Positions 10,213 through 18,412 of a stretch of 64,000 bases of DNA are shown here, piece after piece; within the stretch, counting starts at the first letter, position 1; each line of letters starts with the position of its first letter. A program made the translations under genes and the position numbers. The notes beneath the pieces were generated by a model. The model saw only the letters and a program-made list of their open reading frames with translations, did not search any database and was not told the DNA's origin. This DNA is from Bacteroidota bacterium (GTDB lineage Bacteria; Bacteroidota; Bacteroidia; Flavobacteriales_D; Crocinitomicaceae): assembly GCA_016192075.1 (NCBI GenBank), contig JACPUU010000012.1, positions 62,001 through 126,000 on the forward strand, read 5' to 3'.

Positions 10213-10629
10213 TTAATGTTCTTTCCTGCTAAAATAATAAATGCGGTCTTCACTTACCAGCACCAGAATGTCGCTGTTTTTATGATAATAACTGGTGCAC
10301 TCTTCATACATCAGTAATTCAGAAAATTCTTTGTCGCAGCAAATTTTTGTACACTCGGCATAATACAAAAACCGGATCTGGTTTTTTGCAGGAATGACAT
10401 AACTGTTGCTGCATTTATTAATCTCCAGGTTAAATTTTACCAGTGAGTCTTCACAAAACGTAAGGTCATAACTGAAGTCCGCTTTTTTGCGGACAGGCAA
10501 AATCTCATCACCGGTTAAATTGTCAATAATCTTTACCAGTTCCCAGTTACCAATAAGCAGTGAGTCTTTAATCTGCGCATTTAAAGTCAGAGAGATAAAA
10601 CAGAACAATACCAGGCACCATTTTTTCAT
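10213..10629 (-). CDS. Small secreted protein, lipocalin-like in layout, coupled to the upstream flavoprotein gene
   Basis: From ATG 10629 the protein is 138 residues: a signal peptide MKKWCLVLFCFISLTLNA followed by QIKDSLLIGNWELVKI, an opening (xxGxW) like that of lipocalin-type beta-barrel proteins in Bacteroidota. It then has five to six cysteines (CEDSLVKF, NKCSNSY, ECTKICCDKEF, EECTSYY) and predicted beta strands. Its start codon overlaps the stop of the preceding gene in the four-base ATGA arrangement, which suggests translational coupling and fixes the start. I do not know its role. An upstream in-frame start at 10674 would lie inside the flavoprotein gene and lose the signal peptide position. 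Confidence 0.75.
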   Translation of the reverse strand: MKKWCLVLFCFISLTLNAQIKDSLLIGNWELVKIIDNLTGDEILPVRKKADFSYDLTFCEDSLVKFNLEINKCSNSYVIPAKNQIRFLYYAECTKICCDKEFSELLMYEECTSYYHKNSDILVLVSEDRIYYFSRKEH

Positions 10630-12119
10630 AACCGCTGCAGTGGAGTTTTTACGCCATTTACCAGGCTGTAACAAGCCAGTTTATCTTTAAATACAGATGA
10701 TTTAAAAATAGACCGGTTCAGGAGCATTCGCACACATTCCTGCACGCCTTCAACAATAGAAGGGTGGGGGTGAATCAATTCAGATAATTCGGCAATTCCG
10801 CGGCCGGTTTTGATGAGCAGGGCAACTGCCTGAATAGCACTTGATGCATGTTCACCAACTGCCCGCATGCCCAGAATTTTCATTTCTTCATCGTTGGTGA
10901 CAATGATTTTGAAAAAACCTTCTGTTTTGCGCATGGCAATTGCACGGGTCATAACTGAATAATCCAGCTTCACTATTTTTACAGGCACATTGTGCTCCAG
11001 GCAATATTTTTCATTAATTCCCACAGATGCCACTTCAGGTTCCAGAAACATGATGGTGCAGATGTTGTCATAGGAAAGTCGGTCCTGCTTATTGTCAAAT
11101 ATTTTTTCAATGGCATGGCGTGCCTCAATTTCACCCATGTTAACAAGCATAATACGGCCTGAGCAGTCTCCTACTGCGTAAACGTTTGGAATGTTGGTGC
11201 GTGTATCATCATCACCAATGTGTTTGCCGGTGCGGCCCCGCTTAATTCCCAATTCCTCCATGCCAATGTTCTCAATATTGGGTACGCGGCCAACTGCAAG
11301 CAGTGCTTTTTCAACGCGGATAATCTCCCGTTTTCCGTTAGACTCAATCTCGTATTCAACTTCCCCGTCTACAATATCCATGCGTACCAGCTGGGCACTG
11401 TGGTGAATGGTAACGCCATGTTTTTCGAGGTTGTCTGATACAATTTTGGTGATATCATCGTCTTCAAAAGGCAGTACTTTTTCGGCGCGGTCAATCAGGT
11501 AAACCTTTGTGCGCCCGAAATTGGAAAAAATAGTGGCATATTCGCAGCCAATTACACCTGCGCCAACTACTACCAGGCTTTTGGGGTAGTCATTCATTTC
11601 TTCAATACCATTGCTGGTCATGATAATTTTTTCATCTACCGGTATGCTTGACAACTTGTTGGGCCTGCTGCCGGTAGCCAGTACAATATGATCGGTATCA
11701 ATAAAAATATCTTCGTCGTCGTGCCGGCTTATCTGCACCCGGTTTGGGGTAATCATTTTACCGCGGCCGCGCAGGTATGTAAAAATGTCTTTACGTTCGG
11801 TGGTTAACAGTTTAATGTGGCAGGAATATTGGAATTTGCGCTCAAAAATGGCTTCATCCATCGTTTTACGTACCTCTTCCCATGAAATTTCAAATTTTTT
11901 GCGCCCTACCGAAACAATGGTTTCATTTACGTTTTTGACACGTTGAGCCAGTTCCCACATGGTTTTTGAACTCAAAGCACCATGGTATACTCCGGCGCCG
12001 CCCACTTTGCCCATTTCAATCAGGCAAACCCGCTTTCCAAAATCAATCGCACGCATAGCCGCTGCATAGCCTGCAGGTCCGCCGCCAATTACGACAACAT
12101 CGTATTTGTTATTCTCCAT
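10626..12119 (-). CDS. FAD/NAD(P)-dependent oxidoreductase, lipoamide dehydrogenase-like but without the redox cysteine pair
   Basis: The 497-residue protein has the fold of class I pyridine nucleotide-disulfide oxidoreductases: the FAD-binding motif VVIGGGPAGYAAA (about 9-21), the second Rossmann motif VVVGAGVIGCEYA (about 184-196), the FAD motif NVYAVGDCSG (about 320) and a C-terminal dimerisation domain with HPHPSIVEG, in which the His of the family is kept. Where Lpd has the CxxxxC disulfide, this protein reads GGAGVYHGALSSKTMWE, with no cysteine. It therefore cannot run the dithiol chemistry. A soluble transhydrogenase-like (SthA) role is possible, because SthA also lacks the full pair. 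The next gene is ATGA-coupled. The reaction is not established by sequence. Confidence 0.85.
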   Translation of the reverse strand: MENNKYDVVVIGGGPAGYAAAMRAIDFGKRVCLIEMGKVGGAGVYHGALSSKTMWELAQRVKNVNETIVSVGRKKFEISWEEVRKTMDEAIFERKFQYSCHIKLLTTERKDIFTYLRGRGKMITPNRVQISRHDDEDIFIDTDHIVLATGSRPNKLSSIPVDEKIIMTSNGIEEMNDYPKSLVVVGAGVIGCEYATIFSNFGRTKVYLIDRAEKVLPFEDDDITKIVSDNLEKHGVTIHHSAQLVRMDIVDGEVEYEIESNGKREIIRVEKALLAVGRVPNIENIGMEELGIKRGRTGKHIGDDDTRTNIPNVYAVGDCSGRIMLVNMGEIEARHAIEKIFDNKQDRLSYDNICTIMFLEPEVASVGINEKYCLEHNVPVKIVKLDYSVMTRAIAMRKTEGFFKIIVTNDEEMKILGMRAVGEHASSAIQAVALLIKTGRGIAELSELIHPHPSIVEGVQECVRMLLNRSIFKSSVFKDKLACYSLVNGVKTPLQRL

Positions 12120-12222
12120 CTGTTTTTTTCATTCCGGGAGTTGAAAGTAATAAATATATCTTTACTGCACCATCAACTAAATACAGATTTAGCTCATTAT
12201 TGAGCCAGATGTTTGTCATTGA

Positions 12223-12681
12223 ATGAAACAGAAAGCAAAAAATAAGGGCCGTGATTTGCTCAAGGATTTGCAGCGAATACCTAAAAACCAGTTAGATACT
12301 GTTTTTCATGAGGCGCATGAACGGGTTTTTAAATCATTTGATTGCCTCACCTGTGCTAATTGTTGTAAAACAACGGGTCCGCTGTTTACCAAAACAGATA
12401 TAGAGCGTTTGGCCCGGCTGTTTAAATTAAAGACCACTGAATTTATAAATCAGTATCTGCGTTTGGATGAAGACGGAGACTATGTGCTGAAATCAGTACC
12501 CTGTCCGTTTCTGATGGCTGACAACAAGTGTTTTGTTTATGCTGAGCGACCTATGGCCTGCCGTGAATATCCGCATACAAACCGCAAAAACATGCAACAA
12601 ATTCTTAAACTTACCGTAACAAACAGTGAAATTTGCCCGGCTGTTGAAAAGATTATCAGTCAAATAGTCGTTAAAAAGTGA
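12223..12681 (+). CDS. YkgJ-type cysteine-cluster protein
   Basis: The 152-residue cytoplasmic protein belongs to the YkgJ / UPF0153 family, thought to bind a metal or Fe-S centre through conserved cysteines. Visible ligands are DCLTCANCCKTTGP (CxxCxxCC), PCPFL, NKCFVYAERPMACREYP and a final EICPAV. A basic N-terminal extension of about 40 residues precedes the cluster. The function of the family is still poorly known. It is divergent from the flavoprotein gene, about 100 bases away. Confidence 0.85.
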   Translation: MKQKAKNKGRDLLKDLQRIPKNQLDTVFHEAHERVFKSFDCLTCANCCKTTGPLFTKTDIERLARLFKLKTTEFINQYLRLDEDGDYVLKSVPCPFLMADNKCFVYAERPMACREYPHTNRKNMQQILKLTVTNSEICPAVEKIISQIVVKK

Positions 12682-12803
12682 ACTATAAAACTAATAATTT
12701 GTTAAATTTGAAGTAACCATTTGATTTTTTTGTCGTAAGAATCGGGTAGTTAGTCAATTATTTTTTAACTTTCGGCGTTCAAAGTCGAGAACTAAAACGA
12801 TAG

Positions 12804-13394
12804 ATGTTGCAAAGAAACACAGTAGTCGATAAGTGTAATGCGCGGTTCCAGCAAATCTTTGGCGATTATAATATTAATGCCAATGGGAAAATCATCGTCT
12901 CGCATTTTGGCGAATTCTCACAAGACTTAGTGAATTCACTTTCAACGGGTATTGAAGATACCATGTTGGAATCGGGAGATAAAAAAGGCGTTGTTAAACG
13001 CATGTTCAGCATTTTGGTTGAAGGTCTTCAGAATATCCGCATTCACGGTGAACGTGATGAAGACAATAATCAGATTTCGTTTCTCATTGTTTTACAAACC
13101 GAAGATGAATACAAGGTGACTTTTGGAAATCTGGTTAAATCAGAAAATACCTATAAAATTATTGAACGCATAGATACCCTGAATCAAATGGACCCTGACC
13201 AGGTAAAAGAGCTTTACATGGAGGTGCTTTCAAATGGTATCATGTCTAATAAAGGTGGGGCCGGACTTGGGTTCATCACCATGGCATTAAAAGCCAAAAG
13301 CAAAATCAATTACGAATCACAGGAGGTTTCTGACGCATTGACGTTTTTCTCTGTGAATATTGTTCTTGAGCGCTCCAAAAAAGGAGAAGAGTAG
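12804..13394 (+). CDS. SiaB-type protein kinase (DUF6272), GHKL-like
   Basis: The 196-residue protein resembles the SiaB family, which are small GHKL-fold serine kinases that phosphorylate an STAS-like partner (SiaC) and are opposed by a PP2C phosphatase (SiaA). The N-box-like segment is LVEGLQNIRIHGERDED (about residues 70-86), and the glycine segment is NKGGAGLGFITMALKAKS (about 150-167). The segment before them, VSHFGEFSQDLVNSL, is typical of the family. No siaC-like gene is next to it, but a SpoIIE phosphatase with a large sensor is encoded at 6070. It appears monocistronic. A TAAATTTG box at 12703-12710 may be its promoter. Confidence 0.75.
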   Translation: MLQRNTVVDKCNARFQQIFGDYNINANGKIIVSHFGEFSQDLVNSLSTGIEDTMLESGDKKGVVKRMFSILVEGLQNIRIHGERDEDNNQISFLIVLQTEDEYKVTFGNLVKSENTYKIIERIDTLNQMDPDQVKELYMEVLSNGIMSNKGGAGLGFITMALKAKSKINYESQEVSDALTFFSVNIVLERSKKGEE

Positions 13395-13449
13395 TCCTTC
13401 CTGATTTTAATTTTTTTTTCTGAGCACAGGGGACTGTCACTGTTAGCGT

Positions 13450-14604
13450 TTAAACACTCAGATTTTCGCGTTTCTTTTTCAATACTTTTTCATACAAAGC
13501 CTCATACTGGGGCAGAATGGCTTCCAGCGTAAACTTTTTAGAATGTTCATACGCCTGCTGGCTGAATTTTTCAAGACTTTCAGCACTTGACAAAATGGTT
13601 AGTGCATTTTTAGCCATGTCTTCCACATCTCCAACTTTACTTAAAAAGCCAGAAATGCCCTGCGCATTCACCTCAGGCAAACCGCCTGAATTGGATGAAA
13701 TAACCGGTACCCCAGATGCCAGGGCTTCAAGCGCAGCCAAACCAAAACTTTCTGTTTCAGACGGCAGCAAAAATAAATCAGAGATACACAAAATTTCATC
13801 TGCCGATTGTACGTTGCCAACAAACTCCACATCGGCACAAATGCCCAGCTCCTTGCATTGTTGTTCGGCAGCAAAACGCTCCGGTCCGTCACCGGCGAGA
13901 ATCAGTTTTGCCGGAATTTTTTTACGGATCAGGTCAAAAATACTGACAACATCCTGCAGTCTTTTTACCTTTCTGAAGTTTGAAATGTGTGAGATAATGT
14001 ATTCCCCATTCGGTGCAATGTCTTTTTTTCGTTTGATGTCAGATTCTTTTGGTTCCACACAATAGTTAGAGTGTTCTACAAAATTGGGAATCACCTGAAT
14101 CTCACGGTCAATGGCAAAATGTTTCAGGGTATCATCTTTCAGGCTTTGAGAAACAACAGTTACCGCATCTGAATTATTAATGCTGAATGTAATAACCGGT
14201 TCAAAAGCCGGGTGCCTGCCAACCAGTGTAATATCAGTGCCATGCAGGGTGGTAATGAATGGAATGTATAAGCCGTGTGTCTTTAAAATCTGTTGTGCAA
14301 AATAGGCCGAAGAGGCATGCGGAATGGCATAATGCACATGCAACAAATCAAGCCCTTCATACCGCGTCACATCTACCAGCTTACTGGTAAGCGCCAGTTC
14401 GTAAGGCTGATAATCAAAAAGCGGGTAATTAAAAGGTCTTACTTCATGGTAGCGGATGTTGGGCTGAAAATGATCGAGACGAACAGGGTGGTTGTATGAA
14501 ATGAAGTGAATTTCATGGCCTTTTTTGGCAAGCGCTTTTCCAAGTTCTGTGGCTACAACACCACTTCCTCCAAATGTTGGGTATAATACAATTCCGATTT
14601 TCAT
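13450..14604 (-). CDS. bshA: N-acetyl-alpha-D-glucosaminyl L-malate synthase (bacillithiol synthesis)
   Basis: BshA is a GT4 glycosyltransferase that joins UDP-GlcNAc and L-malate in the first step of bacillithiol synthesis. The 384 residues match the family closely: N-terminal MKIGIVLYPTFGGSGVVATELG, HVHYAIPHASSAYFA, TLHGTDITLVG, and the C-terminal donor-site region LLPSETESFGLAALEALASG followed by GVPVISSNSGGLPEV, with the ExF-GLAALE pattern of GT4 enzymes. The length is normal. It stands alone; bshB and bshC are not in the window. Confidence 0.93.
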   Translation of the reverse strand: MKIGIVLYPTFGGSGVVATELGKALAKKGHEIHFISYNHPVRLDHFQPNIRYHEVRPFNYPLFDYQPYELALTSKLVDVTRYEGLDLLHVHYAIPHASSAYFAQQILKTHGLYIPFITTLHGTDITLVGRHPAFEPVITFSINNSDAVTVVSQSLKDDTLKHFAIDREIQVIPNFVEHSNYCVEPKESDIKRKKDIAPNGEYIISHISNFRKVKRLQDVVSIFDLIRKKIPAKLILAGDGPERFAAEQQCKELGICADVEFVGNVQSADEILCISDLFLLPSETESFGLAALEALASGVPVISSNSGGLPEVNAQGISGFLSKVGDVEDMAKNALTILSSAESLEKFSQQAYEHSKKFTLEAILPQYEALYEKVLKKKRENLSV

Positions 14605-14913
14605 GTATGATTGGGTTCTTTAAAAGTCATGTTGAATAGTCATGCCTGATAATGCAGTCGTTTAACAGCGCTGAATATTTTAAGGTACAAAGTTAAACAT
14701 TGTTGATTCTTCCGCCAGCAGATTTTCAGAACTTATGTTTTTGGTAGAATTGTAAGGCTATACTGTTCGGGGAAGGGCTGTTCAATCTATTTCAGTCAAT
14801 GATTCGCATAATCCTTGGCAGATGTCTCACTCCGTTCGACATGACACGTCCCTGATTATGCTTTTTTACCTTCTTTACGCTTCCCTTTTTTTACCAATAC
14901 CTCTTCGGCCTGA
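14605..14913. other. Gap with promoter box and hairpin repeat
   Basis: Upstream of bshA there is a -7 box TAACTTTG on the minus strand (14688-14695). Further right, GCATAATC (14806-14813) and GATTATGC (14854-14861) form the ends of an inverted repeat enclosing GATGTCTCACTCCGTTCGAC, a motif I associate with short intergenic repeats in this phylum. A T run follows on the plus strand. No gene is supported. Confidence 0.55.
14688..14695 (-). promoter_or_regulatory. Putative bshA promoter, -7 box TAACTTTG
   Basis: Exact match to TAnnTTTG on the minus strand, 84 bases before the bshA start. No clear -33 element is seen. Confidence 0.4.
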
Positions 14914-17892
14914 CTATTTAGCTGCCGAATAAATAGCATCCTGAATAGTGACCCGAATTCCCTCTTTCAGCAGCAGCGGATTTTCAGCAACCGGGTAGCA
15001 CCGGTTACTCAGAAATACATAGACAATTTCATTTTCCGGATCAGCCCAGGCAATGGTACCTGTAAAACCGGTGTGTCCGAAACTGCTGAGTGAAACCTGG
15101 CTGCAGGTTGGCCCGCCATCGAGTGACCTTACCGGTTTATCAAAGCCTGCGCCACGACGGTTGTTATCGTATTTCTGCCAGCGCGTAAAATCTGCCAGTG
15201 TGTCTTTGTTCAGGTAATTGACACCTCCGTAATTACCATCGTTAATGAGCATGTACATGAGTGTTGCCAGGTCCAGTGCATTTGAAAACAAACCGGCGTG
15301 TCCGCCTACACCGCCCAGCATAGCAGCGCCCTGGTCATGCACCGTTCCGTGAATTACCTGCTGCCTGAAAATGGTGTCATTTTCAGTTGGTGTAATACGA
15401 TCTTTCGAAAAGCGATTCAGCGGATTATAGCCCATGGTTGTCAGATTCATTGGCGCATAAAAATTTTCCTGCGCATATTGGTCCAGTGTTTTACCTGTTT
15501 TACGAAAAACAATTTCACGCAGAAAATAATATCCGAGGTCAGAATATTTATAGACCTTTTTATTGAGTGGTGTGGCAATAATGCGATTAAAAATAGCCGT
15601 ATCATAGTGCGCTGAGATGTATAGGTTTTCGGCCACTCTGTGGGTAAAATCTCCGGTTGGAAATGTTTTGTAAAGAGCCGGATCAGGTTTACCGTTTACC
15701 AGTGTTTTGGTGTAAAAGGGAATCCAGTCACGCAGGCCGGCCTGGTGTACCATCATGGAACGGATAATCATGTTCTGGTAAGGCGTTGAGTCCACAATAT
15801 CCGGCAGGTATTTGGTCAGCGGATCATCAATATCAATCAACCCTTCCTGCTGCATTTTGATGACGCAAATAGTTGTTGCTGCAATTTTGGTAATAGAGGC
15901 CAGGTCATAAATGTCTGAATTTTCTACTGCCCTTATTTTGTCATAGGTGTGATAGCCGAATGATTTTTGGTAGAATACGGCACCGTTTTTAATAGCCACA
16001 ATCTGGCAACCCGGGTAAGCCCCCATTTTAATGCCGCCCAGTGCCAGGGTATCAATGCGCTTTAATTTTTCTGAACTGATTCCTATTTCCTCAGGCAATA
16101 CAAACGAAAGCCGGGTAGTGGAGGTATAGGTTAATCCGGTGCCGGCGGGGAAAAATGCGGAACCAGAAACAGGAAGTTTTCCTTTGGGAATAATACCGCC
16201 AAACACCAGTTGCGCAGCCGCCTCATTGGTGAAATCGGTATCCTGGTAGGTCACTACGAATGCTTTGGCCTTGGAAAGATCTCCAAACCGTTCCAGCGCA
16301 TAGGCATTGCCAAACAGTACCCCGGTTACATCTGTCAGTTCACAGAGCTGCTGAAAAATTTCAATGGATTGAATGGTAACCCCAAAGTTTTTTTTAGGAT
16401 CGTTGCTGGTGCGGTGAAAACCCACAATCACTTTGTCAAACTGATCCAGCTTTTCCAGCAACTCATCTTCTTCAGTAGCTGAGAGTGCACGTGGAATCTG
16501 CACTTGCTCAACAGTGGCATAGCGCTGCATAGTTTCAAAAAACAAATTGGTTTTAACACCGCCTATGTTCAGGTACGCCACTTTTAAGGTGTCGGTTCTT
16601 CCAAAAGGCAATTCATTTTCAGGGTTGTGAATCAGGGTTGCAGATTCGCGCGCCAGTTTGCGGTTTAGTACAATGGTCTCGGGTAAATTCAACTGATCAT
16701 AGAGGTTTTGTGTATCAATGGGCTTATAGGTATTAAGGCCGACCCATTCTTTTGCTTTCAGAATTTTCAGGCAGCGCTGATCAATTTCCTGCTGGGTGAT
16801 TTGTCCCTTTTGAATGGCTTCTTTTATTTTAGCTATGGCAACGGGCACATCTTGTGCAAAAAGCAAAACATCATTGCCGGCAAGCACTGCTTTAACATCC
16901 ACCTCACCAGGTTGGTAATACGATGAAACGCCTTGCATATTCAGCGCATCGGTAAAAATGAGTCCCTGAAAACCGAGGGAATCTTTCAGCAAACCGGTCA
17001 CAATTTTGGATGACAGGGTAGAGGCCTGGTTGGGTGTATTGTCCAGCTGGGGGATGTAGAGGTGTGCCACCATCATGCTGGCGAGTCCTTCACCAATAAG
17101 TTCTTTGAACGGGTAGAGTTCGAGCGAATCCAGCCGGGCATAATCATGAGGAATGGTTGGTAAAGACAGGTGTGAGTCCATGTCAGTATCACCGTGTCCG
17201 GGGAAGTGTTTGCCGCAGGCCATCACCTTTTGATCCTGCATGCCTTTCATGTAAGCAATTCCCAACCGGGCAACCCGTTCTTTAATTTCACCAAAAGCCC
17301 TGTTATTGATGACCGGATTTTTAGCGTTGTTGTTTACATCAATGACCGGGGCAAAATTGACATGAATGCCCAATGCTTTGCATTGCAGGGCAATCTGCCG
17401 GCCCATTTCATAAATCAGTTTTTCATCCTGCACTGCGCCAAGCATCATTTGCCGTGGATAAACGGCCGTAGAATCAAGCCGCATGGACAATCCCCATTCC
17501 CCGTCAATGGCAATCATCAGGGGTGTTTTGGCATTTTGCTGGTAATGATTGGTCAGCTTTGCCTGCTGATAAGGCGTACCTTTAAAAAAAATCAGCCCCC
17601 CGATTTTGTAATCGCGCACCAGCTTTGTAATTTCAGTATAATGCGCCTCGTCTTTATTCGAATAGGCAGCAACCATAAAAAGTTGTGCAATGCGTTCATC
17701 CGGGGTGAGGGAATTAAAAACAGAGTCGGCCCAACCCGTTTTTACGCCAAGAAAAGCAGGTGTTTTTGCCGTGTATGCAAAATTGTCAGTGTTTGAAAAG
17801 GCGGTTATACCTGCCGTAAAAAGCAGTATTAAACCGGCTAAAAGTCCTTTAAAACGGGCAAAATGGTTATTTACGAGGGGTCTAAAATTCAT
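14914..17892 (-). CDS. Fusion of GH3 beta-N-acetylhexosaminidase and serine beta-lactamase-like domain
   Basis: From ATG 17892 the protein has 992 residues. A signal peptide (MNFRPLVNNHFARFKGLLAG and following) leads to a GH3 domain with the NagZ-type catalytic loop KHFPGHGDTDMDSH and the nucleophile region FTDALNMQGV, then a GH3 C-terminal domain to about residue 600. The last third is a class C beta-lactamase/esterase-like domain with SITK (SxxK), YSDLGY in the place of YxN, and GHTGFTGT in the place of KTG. This two-part design is known in Bacteroidota and is usually assigned to peptidoglycan turnover in the periplasm. A further-upstream ATG at 18012 would put 40 extra residues before the signal peptide, so I prefer 17892. 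It is divergent from the mutL operon. Confidence 0.9.
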   Translation of the reverse strand: MNFRPLVNNHFARFKGLLAGLILLFTAGITAFSNTDNFAYTAKTPAFLGVKTGWADSVFNSLTPDERIAQLFMVAAYSNKDEAHYTEITKLVRDYKIGGLIFFKGTPYQQAKLTNHYQQNAKTPLMIAIDGEWGLSMRLDSTAVYPRQMMLGAVQDEKLIYEMGRQIALQCKALGIHVNFAPVIDVNNNAKNPVINNRAFGEIKERVARLGIAYMKGMQDQKVMACGKHFPGHGDTDMDSHLSLPTIPHDYARLDSLELYPFKELIGEGLASMMVAHLYIPQLDNTPNQASTLSSKIVTGLLKDSLGFQGLIFTDALNMQGVSSYYQPGEVDVKAVLAGNDVLLFAQDVPVAIAKIKEAIQKGQITQQEIDQRCLKILKAKEWVGLNTYKPIDTQNLYDQLNLPETIVLNRKLARESATLIHNPENELPFGRTDTLKVAYLNIGGVKTNLFFETMQRYATVEQVQIPRALSATEEDELLEKLDQFDKVIVGFHRTSNDPKKNFGVTIQSIEIFQQLCELTDVTGVLFGNAYALERFGDLSKAKAFVVTYQDTDFTNEAAAQLVFGGIIPKGKLPVSGSAFFPAGTGLTYTSTTRLSFVLPEEIGISSEKLKRIDTLALGGIKMGAYPGCQIVAIKNGAVFYQKSFGYHTYDKIRAVENSDIYDLASITKIAATTICVIKMQQEGLIDIDDPLTKYLPDIVDSTPYQNMIIRSMMVHQAGLRDWIPFYTKTLVNGKPDPALYKTFPTGDFTHRVAENLYISAHYDTAIFNRIIATPLNKKVYKYSDLGYYFLREIVFRKTGKTLDQYAQENFYAPMNLTTMGYNPLNRFSKDRITPTENDTIFRQQVIHGTVHDQGAAMLGGVGGHAGLFSNALDLATLMYMLINDGNYGGVNYLNKDTLADFTRWQKYDNNRRGAGFDKPVRSLDGGPTCSQVSLSSFGHTGFTGTIAWADPENEIVYVFLSNRCYPVAENPLLLKEGIRVTIQDAIYSAAK

Positions 17893-18031
17893 GTGTTTCT
17901 GGCTCTCCCGAACGAAAGTACTGTTATGCTCAAGCATAAATCTTGCCACGGCATAAGATTTGTTCACATCTGATAGTGGATTGGGGAAAAATAGGCCTGG
18001 TTGATTCAACATGGAATGAAGGTAATCTGCG

Positions 18032-18039
18032 TATATTTG
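18032..18039 (+). promoter_or_regulatory. Putative promoter of the mutL operon, -7 box TATATTTG
   Basis: Exact TAnnTTTG match 41 bases before the first gene of the operon. Confidence 0.4.
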
Positions 18040-18079
18040 TCTTACAAGCCTGATTTATTATTTGCGTAATAGCTGACTG

Positions 18080-18409
18080 ATGAAACTATCCAAATTTTCG
18101 ATATTTAAATTACCGAACACGTATAAGCGTTTTGACTATACCCCGCGTCATTTTGATCCGGATCAGGAAGAGCGTGACAAACGCCGCAAGCAATTGGATG
18201 CTGAGCGTGAGATAGGAGTTGGTAAAGGTTCAAAAACCATTAGTTTCAGAGGTGGCCTGCGTCAAAGCCGGCCGGCGTATAAATCTGAGGCAATCCGGTC
18301 AAACCTGCGTATTCTTATGATTCTTGGTATACTCGTTATCGCCGTTTATTATTTGTTTCAGAGGTATCATATTTTGGACTCGTTAACGACGGGAGCCGTA
18401 AATCAGTAG
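18080..18409 (+). CDS. Small conserved membrane protein upstream of mutL
   Basis: The 109-residue protein has a basic, charged N-terminal half (KRFDYTPRHFDPDQEERDKR) and one membrane helix near the C-terminus (about residues 77-95, LRILMILGILVIAVYYL). Proteins of this type lie just upstream of mutL in many Flavobacteriales genomes and are sometimes labelled 'riboflavin synthase subunit beta' without support. The mutL start lies only 3 bases after its stop, so it is in the same operon. Function unknown. Confidence 0.8.
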   Translation: MKLSKFSIFKLPNTYKRFDYTPRHFDPDQEERDKRRKQLDAEREIGVGKGSKTISFRGGLRQSRPAYKSEAIRSNLRILMILGILVIAVYYLFQRYHILDSLTTGAVNQ

Positions 18410-18412
18410 CAC

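Noticed and set aside
13517-14065. 182-codon open frame on the plus strand inside bshA
   Set aside because: It lies fully antisense to a clear bshA gene and its Ser- and Ala-rich translation is the usual shadow of coding DNA.
17194-17796. 200-codon open frame on the plus strand inside the GH3 gene
   Set aside because: Antisense to a conserved glycosidase region with catalytic motifs; no protein family features.
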